Below are positions 25,562 through 34,189 of a stretch of 64,000 nt of DNA, piece after piece. Origin of the DNA: Acidimicrobiia bacterium (lineage in GTDB: Bacteria > Acidobacteriota > Vicinamibacteria > Vicinamibacterales > SCN-69-37); NCBI GenBank assembly GCA_016871335.1, contig VFZF01000001.1:1-64000 (forward strand). The letters run 5' to 3'. Position 1 is the stretch's first letter. Every line of letters begins with the position of its first letter. The notes beneath the pieces were generated by a model, which saw nothing but the letters and a program-made list of their open reading frames with translations, was not told where the DNA came from and did not search any database. Made by a program: the position numbers and the translations under genes.

Positions 25562-26188
25562 TTACTGATAGCCCCACGGTGCCGGCGGGGGATCGATCGG
25601 GCGCGACAGATCAAACGCCAGCCGCACCGAGTGCCCCATCGTTGGCCAGTGCACGCCGTAGTGGAACGTCTTGTCGTCCACGAAGTGCATGAACCAGAAG
25701 TTGTCCGAGCGCAGCGGGAGGATAGACGCGGTGTGCGCGTCGGCTTTGAAGATCTGCCGATTCGGGAGTCCCGGCAGCGGCGCGTCGCCGCCGTACTGCG
25801 AGATCTTGTCTTCGGTGCCGTCTTCGTGGCGATGGTCGTGTTTCAGGCGCAGGGTGTTGTCGGTCCAGGTCAGGATCCAGTTGCGCGAGCGGTCGTCGTC
25901 TTCGTGCAGGGCGATATGAATCCTGTCGTCTGAACACTCCCGGAAGTGCGCGACCAAGGCGCGGCCTTCGAGACCGGCGCGGTAATACTCCGTCGTGTCG
26001 TCCACACTGCCGGGGAACGCCTTGCCGCAATGTGACCGGAGGGTCGCCCAGAAGGCCTGCTGCTCGGCCGACGGTCCCACGATCGGCGGCGGCCCCTCCG
26101 GCTCGGCCGTGCAGGCGGTGCCGCCGAGGAGCACGGCAACAACAAGTGGCATCGCGGTGAGGCGCAGAAGGCGTCGGGAGCTGATCAT
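25562..26188 (-). CDS. Conserved secreted lipoprotein-like protein of unknown function, paralog 2
   Basis: This protein is about 208 residues long with a lipoprotein signal (AMPLVVAVLLGGTACTAEPE, lipobox GGTAC). The mature domain matches the protein at 24878-25474 (FWATLRSHCGKAFPGSVDDT, RALVAHFRECSDDRIHIALH, EDDDRSRNWILTWTDNTLRL, KHDHRHEDGTEDKISQYGG). Its C-terminus is HSVRLAFDLSRPIDPPPAPW. No enzyme motif was identified. TACACT on the minus strand, part of the palindrome AGTGTACACT, ends 6 nt before ATG 26188. The gene is divergent to the DUF3299 gene at 26211 with only 22 bp between start codons. Confidence 0.72.
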   Translation of the reverse strand: MISSRRLLRLTAMPLVVAVLLGGTACTAEPEGPPPIVGPSAEQQAFWATLRSHCGKAFPGSVDDTTEYYRAGLEGRALVAHFRECSDDRIHIALHEDDDRSRNWILTWTDNTLRLKHDHRHEDGTEDKISQYGGDAPLPGLPNRQIFKADAHTASILPLRSDNFWFMHFVDDKTFHYGVHWPTMGHSVRLAFDLSRPIDPPPAPWGYQ

Positions 26189-26194
26189 GGCCAG

Positions 26195-26204
26195 AGTGTA
26201 CACT
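26195..26204. promoter_or_regulatory. Shared palindromic -10 (AGTGTACACT) for two divergent leaderless genes
   Basis: The 10-bp perfect palindrome contains TACACT on both strands. Each copy ends exactly 6 nt before a start codon, ATG 26188 (minus) and GTG 26211 (plus). The two -10 boxes overlap, so the promoters must exclude each other or be controlled jointly. Any -35 contact would lie inside the neighbour's coding sequence. Confidence 0.6.
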
Positions 26205-26210
26205 GGCGTC

Positions 26211-26738
26211 GTGAGGCGCTTCGCAATCACCACGGGCCTCGTAATGGCGTTGACACTGGCGCTGGTCGCCGCGCCCCAGGTGCAGGTGCCGGCCGGCCAG
26301 ATCAATGCGCTGAAGGACGAGTATCCGTTCGTGCGGTTCTCACAATTGATGCACCTGGAGGCGCCGCTGCCGCCGCGGCACGACCTCGGTTCGGCATCAC
26401 GGCCGTCCGCGAAGGCGCCGCAGAGCCTGATTCCACAGGGCGCGCGAGCGTTCAACAACCGCAAGGTGTCGATTCGCGGCTACGTGGTGCCGGTTGACGT
26501 CGACCGGCAGGGCACACGTGAGTTCGTGCTGTCGTCGAACATCGACTCCTGCCACTTCGGCGTCATCGGCGGTCCCGAAGAGTGGGTGTACGTCACGATG
26601 GTATCAGGTCGCGCCATTCCCCACGTCGGCACCACACCGGTCACCGTGTTTGGCGTCCTCAGTGTCGGCGAGGACGTCCGCGACGGCGTCGTCGACAGTG
26701 TGTACCGGATGCGCGGCGAGCGCGTCGCGATCCACTGA
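26211..26738 (+). CDS. DUF3299-domain secreted protein, copy B
   Basis: This protein is about 175 residues long with a signal peptide (AITTGLVMALTLALVAAPQV) and a DUF3299-type domain: NNRKVSIRGYVVPVDVDRQG, REFVLSSNIDSCHFGVIGGP, EEWVYVTMVSGRAIP and FGVLSVGEDVRDGVVDSVYR. The arrangement VxIxGxxVPxDxD, a single Cys motif and a final GxLxVxE matches the proteins at 9240 and 39751 at lower identity. The start is GTG 26211, 6 nt after the shared TACACT. An ATG at 26188 in another frame belongs to the opposite gene. A periplasmic location is likely. A role in metal supply is inferred only from the paralogs. Confidence 0.7.
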   Translation: MRRFAITTGLVMALTLALVAAPQVQVPAGQINALKDEYPFVRFSQLMHLEAPLPPRHDLGSASRPSAKAPQSLIPQGARAFNNRKVSIRGYVVPVDVDRQGTREFVLSSNIDSCHFGVIGGPEEWVYVTMVSGRAIPHVGTTPVTVFGVLSVGEDVRDGVVDSVYRMRGERVAIH

Positions 26739-26764
26739 CGCCAACCGGCGATCATCGACGGCGA

Positions 26765-29224
26765 TCAGCGACCCAGTTCGACGTTCAGTCCCAGCATCAG
26801 GAGTCGAGGCGCACCCGGACGGACGCCTGCAGGGTGACGTGAAACGACGTAGACCTGGTTCGTCAGATTCTGCACGCTGGCAAACAGCCGCGCGTTGGGC
26901 GTGAGTGTGTATTCGGCGGAGGCGCCGACGGCGAATGTCGCGTCCGTCGACCGCAGGTCCACCAGCGGACCGGCGCCGGCCACGGTGCGCATGCGGCTGA
27001 TCGCGGTCGCGTCGACACGCGCGCGCCAGAGGCGGCCTTCGACATCCACGGCCGCATACAACTGGTGCTTCGGTGCATATGGCAGTTCATCACCGTTCGC
27101 CACGGTGCCCCAGGGTCCGTACTGACTCTGGAACGTGTTGCGGAACTCCGCGTCCGCAAAGGTGTAGGCCATACGGAACGGACGCCACCGCGCCGAGGCT
27201 TCAACACCAAGTACACGCGCGGCACCACCGTTGTAGATTTCGCCGGTACCGGTGCCGCCCGTAGACAGCATGTCCCGGCCGAGCAGATTGGAATAGTCGC
27301 TGAAGAACGTCACCACTTCCGCCTGCAGGGCGCTTCGCTGGAACCGCACGCCGGCTTCGTAGTTCACACTTTCCTCGGCTCTTGTCTCGCCAGGTGCGCC
27401 CGGTCCCGGCGGAGCAAAGCCCTTGTAGACCCCGCTGAACAACGTGACCGACGGACGAAGGCGATACGCCACTCCGGCGCCGGGGATGAGCACGTTCACG
27501 GACGTATCCACAACACCGATCACGGTCGTGCGAGCCGGGTCGGTGCGGGCGTAGTCGGTGCGACGCAAGTCGATAAGCTCGACACGGAGACCCGGTGTGA
27601 ACGTCCAGCGACCGGCCGCGAGAGCGTTGGTCACAAATCCCGCGACAGCCTTCGCGCCCACGACCTGATTGGTCTGACTGCCGGGGGCACCGGCGCGCGT
27701 CAGCACCATCCGGCCCGCCACCATCTGATAGGCATCATCCTGCTGGAACCGATCTTCTTCGTCCTCGTGATACCGCAGTCCCAACTCAACGGAGTGCCGG
27801 ACGCGGCCTGTCTCGAACCGTGCCCCGACAGTGGACTGCACGCCCGTGCCGAAGTAGCCGCGGTTGTTGTTGCGTACCACGAGGGCATTCGGCGCGCTGG
27901 CGCCTCCCTTGAGCACGCCCAGTTGCTGGGGGAACGCCGACGGCGTCGCCAGCACATTGGAGAGGCTCGCTCCCATCACATTTTCGAGTTTGTACCAGGC
28001 GCGTGAGAAGTTGTTCCGGTAGGCCACCGTCGTCACGTCCCACGTGGGACGCGCGAGGAAGTGGCGGATCTGGTACTGCTCGTGCGTCGATGTGAATTCA
28101 TCCACCTGCGACCCTGCATAGCGCCGCCACGGCGACGCAGCGAAGTCCGCATCCGTGAGACCAAGATACGTCTCCTGCCCGGTCTGCGTGGTCCGGCCGA
28201 TCTTGAATTCGAGTTCCTGAAACAGCGTGGCTGAGGGCGTGGTGTTGACCTTGAACTTCGCGAGATAGTCCGCGACATCCACGCCCGTGGACCCGCCACC
28301 ATCGAGATCCTTGAAGCCATCGGTCCTGAACTGGAAGGTCTCGACCAGCCAGCCGGCGTTGGCGTACGTCTCACCGAGACTGGCGACAATTTTCCGGGTG
28401 TTGTCCGCGCCGCCAGTGACGTTCGCGCGCAACCGGAAATCGGTCGGAATCGATGTCGACACGTAATTGAGCACACCGCCGGTGGTGATTGGACCGGATT
28501 TGATCTGGCTTGACCCCTTGCGCACCTCGATCGCTTCCATGCGTCCTGGGGTCGGTGCGTAATACGCCGCCGGCGCTGAATACGGGGCCGGCGCAATCAG
28601 AATGCCGTCCTCCATCATCGTGATTTTGGCGCTTCGGTCGGTACCGGTTCCACGCATGCCGATGTTCGGACGCAGGCCGTATCCGTCTTCTTCCTGGATG
28701 TTGAGTCCGGGCACCTGACGCAGGATGCGATGGATATCTTCAGTCGTTGTCTGCAACCGCTGCAGTTCCGAGCGATCGATCAGGTGCGTGGATCCGGGGG
28801 CCCGCGTGAGTGCGGCGACATCGCCGACAACGTTCACCCGTTCGCGCACAATCTCGGCCATCACCACACCAAGCGGTGCCGCCACACCGGTGGGCGGCAC
28901 GGTCACATCCAGTACAACCGGCGACAACCCGAGAGCGGTCACAGTGATCTCTTGGCGCCCGGCCGGCACGCCGGCCAGCGAGAATCGTCCTTCCGCATCG
29001 GTCCGCGCGGTCACCGACGTCGTCCCCGCCACGCGCACAGTCACGACCGCACCGGCCACCGGCCTGGCGGCCGCATCACGAACGGTGCCGGTCAGCTCAC
29101 CGGATGACTGGGCAAAACTCCGGGGAGCGGCGCCGAGGAGCACTGCGCCCAGGACAGCAGCAGAAACGACGGAACGGAAACTTGAGACAGACACAGGCCC
29201 CCCGGGCAACGCTTGCGACCCCAC
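26765..29224 (-). CDS. TonB-dependent receptor, FecA/iron-chelate-like, with carboxypeptidase-regulatory N-domain
   Basis: This 819-residue receptor has a signal peptide (VVSAAVLGAVLLGAAPRSFA), a carboxypeptidase-regulatory-like domain (LTGTVRDAAARPVAGAVVTV), and a plug with DIHRILRQVPGLNIQEEDGY and RPNIGMRGTGTDRSAKITMM. The barrel ends YVVSRHPAGVRPGAPRLLML followed by GLNVELGR. The plug motif 'GLNIQEEDGYGLRPNIGMRG' and the barrel spacing resemble FecA-type iron(III)-dicitrate receptors. The frame opens with GTG 29224. GTG 29191, directly before the signal peptide core, is an alternative start. Two palindromes upstream (29233-29246, 29261-29273) may bind a metal-dependent repressor. Confidence 0.87.
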   Translation of the reverse strand: MGSQALPGGPVSVSSFRSVVSAAVLGAVLLGAAPRSFAQSSGELTGTVRDAAARPVAGAVVTVRVAGTTSVTARTDAEGRFSLAGVPAGRQEITVTALGLSPVVLDVTVPPTGVAAPLGVVMAEIVRERVNVVGDVAALTRAPGSTHLIDRSELQRLQTTTEDIHRILRQVPGLNIQEEDGYGLRPNIGMRGTGTDRSAKITMMEDGILIAPAPYSAPAAYYAPTPGRMEAIEVRKGSSQIKSGPITTGGVLNYVSTSIPTDFRLRANVTGGADNTRKIVASLGETYANAGWLVETFQFRTDGFKDLDGGGSTGVDVADYLAKFKVNTTPSATLFQELEFKIGRTTQTGQETYLGLTDADFAASPWRRYAGSQVDEFTSTHEQYQIRHFLARPTWDVTTVAYRNNFSRAWYKLENVMGASLSNVLATPSAFPQQLGVLKGGASAPNALVVRNNNRGYFGTGVQSTVGARFETGRVRHSVELGLRYHEDEEDRFQQDDAYQMVAGRMVLTRAGAPGSQTNQVVGAKAVAGFVTNALAAGRWTFTPGLRVELIDLRRTDYARTDPARTTVIGVVDTSVNVLIPGAGVAYRLRPSVTLFSGVYKGFAPPGPGAPGETRAEESVNYEAGVRFQRSALQAEVVTFFSDYSNLLGRDMLSTGGTGTGEIYNGGAARVLGVEASARWRPFRMAYTFADAEFRNTFQSQYGPWGTVANGDELPYAPKHQLYAAVDVEGRLWRARVDATAISRMRTVAGAGPLVDLRSTDATFAVGASAEYTLTPNARLFASVQNLTNQVYVVSRHPAGVRPGAPRLLMLGLNVELGR

Positions 29225-29232
29225 GTCACAAG

Positions 29233-29273
29233 TGAGATAAGTCTCAAGAAGACTAAATCGGACCTATATGGTC
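29233..29273 (-). promoter_or_regulatory. Candidate operator/promoter region of the TonB receptor
   Basis: TGAGATAAGTCTCA (29233-29246) is a dyad with 5-bp perfect arms. GACCTATATGGTC (29261-29273) is a second dyad with 4-bp perfect arms and an AT core. The region is AT-rich compared with its surroundings and sits just upstream of the start of an iron-type receptor. A Fur-like or other repressor site is plausible but not proven. Confidence 0.35.
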
Positions 29274-29316
29274 GGTCAAGTGGGCGCTGACCAGCGGTGT
29301 TCAAACAGCCTCCGGC

Positions 29317-31587
29317 TTACCAGCGGAACAAACGTGTGACCTTCACAACCAACGCCCGCGTGTCGAGCGTCCGCGGGACCCGGGACGTGGCGTCGCTGGA
29401 TCGCCCATCCGAATAGACCACAAAGATCTCGGAACCGGGTTGGTACTCCCACCGGAATCGGGCATTGGTGGTCATCGACCGGCTCGAGGTGCGGTACTGG
29501 ACGAGCGACGAGATGAACATGCGCGGTGACAGCGTGAACGTCATGCGGGACCCGAGCACGTGGGAGTCCTCGTCGCCAAACGGCGTACGCACACGATTAA
29601 ACGACAGGGACGGCTCGGCATAGAGTCGCGAAGAAAACGCGACTCGTCCCCGCCATGATGCCTCGGTGATCGAGCCCCCAAAAAAGCCGCCGTGTGTCAC
29701 TGAAAGGAACCCCGAAAGGCGCCGCGAGGGCGAGAGCTCGTAACTCAGCTGCGTTTGCCGAAAGCGGTACCGGCCTGCCGGGACGTCGGCACCAAGGTTC
29801 GTCGTCTCGGTCAGATGCTCAGTGGCCTCGCTGACCTCGACCGACAGCCGTTCGGTGCTGTTGAACTCAAGACGGAAGGTCCCGGTGATCGTTCGCGACT
29901 CGAGGCTGCCCGCGGTGGTGGCGTATTGGTCGAACTCGCTCTCAAAAAACACCTTGCGGACGCCAGGGATATTGGCCGGACGCGGACTGAACCGGCCTTC
30001 GGCGTTGGTCCGTTTGTAGGCGCGTCGACGGAGAAACCCGACGGCCGGGTCGAAGTCGTTGCCCACGTACAGGTAGTCGCCTTCCAGCGCGTAGCGATCC
30101 GAGCTGTACCCAGCGCGAGCCTGGTAGCTGGACGCGTCACGCGTCGTGACACTGCGGTTCTCGGTTCGGGCCCAGTATCCGCTGGCGCTGAACTCGGTCG
30201 TGAGGTTCAGGGCGAGGTCCGCCCCGTAGGCATAACTGGTCCCCTCTTCGCCCAGTGCGGGCACGCCGCGCCTGGTGGCGATCACCCCGAGGCGACTCCG
30301 GCTCAGCAGGTCGCGGCTGACGCGCAGGACCGAGTAATCCGTTGGATGCGTCTCGACGACATCGGACGTCCCGGTGCGGACGTGCAGGGCGCCGACCTGA
30401 AATCCCGCGCTGCGTCCCTGGAACCGGCTGCCGACCACAATCGGGACCTGTTGCCCCTCGGCAATCCCGATTCGACGACTGTAGAACAGCACCGGCGCGT
30501 TTCCGCCGAAGCCCCAGCCCCCGCCCCCGCCGAAGCCCCCGCCCCCGCCACCGGAGTTGCCGAAACTGAAGTAGTCCTGCCCCTCGAGAAAGAACTCGCG
30601 CTTCTCGGGAAAAAACACACTGAAGCGCGTCAGGTTCACCTGCGCCTCGTCATCTTCGACTTGTGCGAAGTCGGTATTCACCGTCAGGTCGACGACCACG
30701 TTCGGCGACAGCCCCCACTTGATGTCGCCGCCGATGTCCCCGACCCCTCTGCCGGCAATCGGCGGGTCAGCGAGCCGGTTCGTCAGGCGCGACGCCGTCG
30801 CGTAGGGCTTGATGTCCAGATTGCGGAGGCCCCGTGGCGGCGTCAGCCCGACGAGGGTGCCGGCCCGCGATACGCTGGTGAGGCCGCGGCGACCCAGCGA
30901 CTGCGGAATCGGGGTGAGGAACGAGAACTCGTTCTTCCAGCGTACAGCCCGTCTGAAATTGATGCCCCACATCGTGCCGTCTTCATCGAACCGCATCGAG
31001 CGGAATGGGAAGCGGAACTCCGCAATCCAGCCCCCCTCGAAGTCGGCCGTGCGCGCCTCCCAGATGCCATTCCAGTTGTTGTTGGGGGACTCGTTACCGA
31101 GTTGCCCGTCACTGAGGCCACCCTGCGCATTGGTGTAAAAGTAGTAGCCGTTGCGCCGGTCAAGAAAGGTATCGAACAACACCGCGAAGTGGTCGTTGTT
31201 GTAGAGATTGCGCGCGTCGCGCTGCATGTCGGTCATCACGCGACGCCCGGGCTCCGTCTCCCAGTTGCGGGCCGTGATGTAGACGTGTTGATCGTCAAAA
31301 AAGACCCAGACGTCGGTGCGTTCGCTGGCCGGACGGCCTTCGAGCGGTTCCTGCTGAATGAAGTCCGAGATGTGCCGGGTCGTGCTGTAGACCTCCTCGT
31401 CGAGCCTGCCATCCAGCACGATCGGACTGGTCAGCCGCGTCGCGCGAATCGCGGCGTCCCCGGACGCGTTACGACTGACCACCTCCGGCGCAGCCGGTGG
31501 CGGCGGAAGATCAGGGCGTGACATATCCTGCGCGGCAGCCGGCCCGGAGGCCAGCACGAAACCCATCAGAGCCAGGAACACTCGCAT
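29317..31587 (-). CDS. DUF5916 outer-membrane protein with CBM9-like N-terminal domain
   Basis: This 756-residue protein has a signal peptide (VFLALMGFVLASGPAAAQ), then a CBM9-like sandwich (SPIVLDGRLDEEVYSTTRHI, TDVWVFFDDQHVYITARNWE, FRFPFRSMRFDEDGTMWGIN). It continues with the DUF5916 segment (FARTNTDFAQVEDDEAQVNL-like, read here as VNTDFAQVEDDEAQVNLTRF, then FFPEKREFFLEGQDYF) and a beta-barrel-like C-terminal half ending LVVKVTRLFRW. A Gly-rich run (SGGGGGGFGGGGGWGFGG) lies near residue 350. The family is frequent in Acidobacteriota and Bacteroidota. Its function is unknown, possibly glycan or peptide related. A TATAAT (about 31600-31605) lies 12 nt upstream of ATG 31587. Confidence 0.82.
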   Translation of the reverse strand: MRVFLALMGFVLASGPAAAQDMSRPDLPPPPAAPEVVSRNASGDAAIRATRLTSPIVLDGRLDEEVYSTTRHISDFIQQEPLEGRPASERTDVWVFFDDQHVYITARNWETEPGRRVMTDMQRDARNLYNNDHFAVLFDTFLDRRNGYYFYTNAQGGLSDGQLGNESPNNNWNGIWEARTADFEGGWIAEFRFPFRSMRFDEDGTMWGINFRRAVRWKNEFSFLTPIPQSLGRRGLTSVSRAGTLVGLTPPRGLRNLDIKPYATASRLTNRLADPPIAGRGVGDIGGDIKWGLSPNVVVDLTVNTDFAQVEDDEAQVNLTRFSVFFPEKREFFLEGQDYFSFGNSGGGGGGFGGGGGWGFGGNAPVLFYSRRIGIAEGQQVPIVVGSRFQGRSAGFQVGALHVRTGTSDVVETHPTDYSVLRVSRDLLSRSRLGVIATRRGVPALGEEGTSYAYGADLALNLTTEFSASGYWARTENRSVTTRDASSYQARAGYSSDRYALEGDYLYVGNDFDPAVGFLRRRAYKRTNAEGRFSPRPANIPGVRKVFFESEFDQYATTAGSLESRTITGTFRLEFNSTERLSVEVSEATEHLTETTNLGADVPAGRYRFRQTQLSYELSPSRRLSGFLSVTHGGFFGGSITEASWRGRVAFSSRLYAEPSLSFNRVRTPFGDEDSHVLGSRMTFTLSPRMFISSLVQYRTSSRSMTTNARFRWEYQPGSEIFVVYSDGRSSDATSRVPRTLDTRALVVKVTRLFRW

Positions 31588-31639
31588 GATAACCGCCGGA
31601 TTATATCCCGGTCGAGGTGAGCGACGCGCCGCCTGTCAC

Positions 31640-32025
31640 CTACCGCACGATCGGACTCAGCGTCAGCTTCCACTCCACGGGGATTGTCTCGGGCCGATAG
31701 CAGACGGTGTCATCGCAGGCCTGGTATTCGATCGTCCCTTTCACCGTCAGCACTTCGCCGCGCGACGCGCGGGCCCGGACGTCGGGTGTGAGCGCGATCG
31801 TAATGTCCTGCGCCAGCAGGAACGGCGCCGAATAGACCTGCACCGTTTCGTTGAGCGGCTTGTAGTGATACGTCGTGGACGCGGAGAAGCGAAGGGCGTG
31901 GGACTGAAACGCCGAGTCCGCGTCGAGCGACAGGGCGATCGGGATGTAGCCTCTTTGCCCGGGCGCATAGACGTGCATCTTCGGCCCCGGCGTCACGCGA
32001 GTGAGCAGCGTCACCCGATGGCCTA
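31640..32025 (-). pseudogene. DsbD N-terminal-like (DsbDalpha) domain protein, 5'-truncated
   Basis: The C-terminal 120-130 residues are a clear DsbD alpha-type immunoglobulin fold: VTPGPKMHVYAPGQRGYIPI, HALRFSASTTYHYKPLNETV, and the cysteine pair in TIEYQACDDTVCYRPETIPV. Such secreted proteins normally have a signal peptide and a first strand before 'RVTLL'. Here the frame runs instead into the antisense of a DUF3179 gene with no start or signal. It is therefore truncated at about 32015-32025, head-to-head with another truncated gene. The longest open frame reaches 32545 but is not credible beyond the junction. Confidence 0.65.
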
Positions 32026-32788
32026 CTGCGGCGGTACGCCCCTGGCGATTGTCTACTGCACGCTGTGCGGCACGGTCATCCCGTACAAGAGCGTCGTCGG
32101 GGGTGTGGCACGCACGTTTGGGACGAGCGGCCTGTTGTACCGCTCGAACAAACTGATGTTCGATCGCGAATCCATGAGCCTCTGGTCGACGCTCGACGGC
32201 CGGCCGGCCATCGGCGCATTGGCCGGTGCCCCGCTGACTCTTGAGCCCGTGCCTGTCGTCACCACGACGTGGGGCGAGTGGCGGGCCCGGCACCCGGACA
32301 CGACCGTCCTGTCGATCGACACGGGGCACGACCGTGACTACGCGGAAGGCGCGGCCTACCGGGAGTACTTCGACACCGATCGGCTGATGTTCCGGGTACC
32401 TAAGGTGGATACGCGCCTCAGGAACAAGGCTGAGGTGCTGGGTGTGCTTGTGCCCGCGATCGGTGGCGGCCGGCAGGCGGTCGCCTTCGACGCCGCGTTT
32501 CTTGCGCGCACCCGCATTCATCATCAAACGGTGGAGGGCCGGCACTTCGTCGTCCTCACGTCGCCGCGCGGCGCCAATCGCGTGTATGAGAACGGCACCG
32601 TGCGTATCGCGGCATGGGTGGATGACGCCACCGTACGCGATCAGACGGGGCGACGATGGCGGGTCACGGAGGAGGCGCTTGTGACCGAGGTACCGGACGG
32701 CGTCACGGCCCTGCCACGTGTAGCCGCGTTTCGGGCGTTCTGGTTCGGGTGGTACGCACAGTTTCCAGACACCGTGCTGGTCAAGTAG
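32018..32788 (+). pseudogene. DUF3179 domain protein, N-terminally truncated
   Basis: From ATG 32018 the frame enters the middle of a DUF3179 domain at GGTPLAIVYCTLCGTVIPYK, with the conserved YCxLCG motif. It continues RTFGTSGLLYRSNKLMFDRE, SMSLWSTLDGRPAIGALAG, GEWRARHPDTTVLSIDTGHD and a C-terminal ending AFRAFWFGWYAQFPDTVLVK. The complete family has about 120 residues before this point (signal plus the 'HPGNEVVNDT'-like part), absent here. The N-terminal break coincides with the break in the opposite DsbD-like gene. An expressed truncated protein without signal is possible but would hardly be functional. Confidence 0.7.
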
Positions 32789-32824
32789 GCGCGGCCAGCG
32801 ATCGGCTGTCGTATGCTACGCCCC

Positions 32825-34189
32825 ATGCGCCGATACCTTCCTGTCGCTCTTGTGGCCGTGGCCGTCGCCTGCGGCACGCCCACGCCTGCTCCGTCCACCC
32901 ACGCGCCGCCCGTCGAAGCAATCACACCCGCCAGTGTGCGCGAACACACCGAGCTCGAATGGGTGCTGAAGGCCGACAAGATGCGCCAGCAGCTGATCCC
33001 CACAATGCGCGCCCATGGCGTGAACCTGTGGATCATCATGAGCCGCGAAAACGCGGTGGACCCGGCGCTCGAGTTGTTTGGCGGAAGCGGGATCACCGGC
33101 TGGTACGGCCACCGCAACGCGTATCTCTTCTACGACCGTGGTGGAGACCCGGGCACGGCGCTGGAGACGACGGTGTACGGCACCCACTTGTCAGGGCATC
33201 TGCGACGGTTCTACGACACCGTGCAGAGTTATGGCGAACCCGGATTGAAGCCGCTGCTGCAGAAGTACGTCGAGGAGCGGAAGCCGGGACGCATCGCCAT
33301 CAACCAGTCGCGCACGATCAGCATGGCCGATGGCCTCACCGCCGAACTGAAGTCGTACCTCATCGATGCCATTGGCCCCACGTACGCGGCCCGCACCGTC
33401 TCCTCGGAGCCCCTCCTGGTCGACTACGTCTCGATTCACACGCCGGAGGAAGATGTCGTGCAGGAACGGGCGGCGAAGGCCACGTACGAGATCCTGCAGC
33501 GGGCCTTCTCCAACGAGGTCATCACGCCTGGTACGACGACGCTGATGGATGTGCATTACTGGATCACGGCCGAGCGGAAGCGTCAGAACTTCGAGTTCAA
33601 CTTCAACGCGAGCCTCGACCTGCAACGATTCGCCGAGGGCAAAGTCATCTCGCTTGACGACTCTGACGACCCGATCATCGAACGCGGCGATGTGCTGCAC
33701 GTGGACTTCGGCGTGCGACTGGCCGGCATCGTGACCGACCAGCAGAAGATGGCCTACGTGCTCCGCCCAGGCGAAACAGAGGCGCCGACCGGCCTGATCA
33801 AGGCGTTTGCGGATTCGCAGCGTGCCGCAGAGATTCACGCGGCGGAGCTGGTTCCCGGACGAACGGGTATAGACATCAAGACACGCTCGGAGGCTGCGGC
33901 GAAAGCGGAAGGCATCGACCTCCTCGTGTACTCGCACGTGCAGGGCTACTGGGTGCACGACGCGGGCACGTGGACGGTCTTTGACTGGCCGGAACGTTAC
34001 GGCGCCCATCCGCGCACACCTCTGCATCCGGGCGTCTGGTTCTCGCTCGAGTTCCGCACGCGCACAGCCGTGCCCGAGTGGAACAACCAGCTCGTCGCCA
34101 TGCAGCGCGAGGAAGACATGATCGTTCCCGCCACGGGACCGGCGCGTTACACGGCGGGGCCACAAACGGAACTGTGGATCATCAAATGA
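32825..34189 (+). CDS. M24 family metallopeptidase (Xaa-Pro aminopeptidase-like) lipoprotein
   Basis: This protein is about 454 residues long with a lipoprotein signal (LPVALVAVAVACGT, Cys near residue 18) and a pita-bread M24 domain. Metal ligands are recognised as Asp in VLHVDFGVRLAGIVTDQQ (two Asp), His in YSHVQGYWVHDAGTW, Glu in WFSLEFRTRTAVPEW, and Glu in AMQREEDMIV. The N-terminal creatinase-like half contains INLWIIMSREN-like sequence (VNLWIIMSRENAVDPALELF). It probably trims proline peptides in the periplasm. TATGCT (32812-32817) ends 7 nt before ATG 32825 (leaderless type). Its stop overlaps the next start (ATGA at 34186-34189). Confidence 0.87.
   Translation: MRRYLPVALVAVAVACGTPTPAPSTHAPPVEAITPASVREHTELEWVLKADKMRQQLIPTMRAHGVNLWIIMSRENAVDPALELFGGSGITGWYGHRNAYLFYDRGGDPGTALETTVYGTHLSGHLRRFYDTVQSYGEPGLKPLLQKYVEERKPGRIAINQSRTISMADGLTAELKSYLIDAIGPTYAARTVSSEPLLVDYVSIHTPEEDVVQERAAKATYEILQRAFSNEVITPGTTTLMDVHYWITAERKRQNFEFNFNASLDLQRFAEGKVISLDDSDDPIIERGDVLHVDFGVRLAGIVTDQQKMAYVLRPGETEAPTGLIKAFADSQRAAEIHAAELVPGRTGIDIKTRSEAAAKAEGIDLLVYSHVQGYWVHDAGTWTVFDWPERYGAHPRTPLHPGVWFSLEFRTRTAVPEWNNQLVAMQREEDMIVPATGPARYTAGPQTELWIIK

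Noticed and set aside
29755-31521. 588-aa open frame antisense to DUF5916
   Set aside because: Its composition is Arg/Ala/Val-rich and featureless, with no domain, while the minus frame has a signal peptide and the full DUF5916 layout.
31586-32017. Upstream in-frame extension of the DUF3179 gene to an ATG at 31586
   Set aside because: The 144 added residues are antisense to DsbD-like coding sequence and do not match the missing DUF3179 N-terminus.
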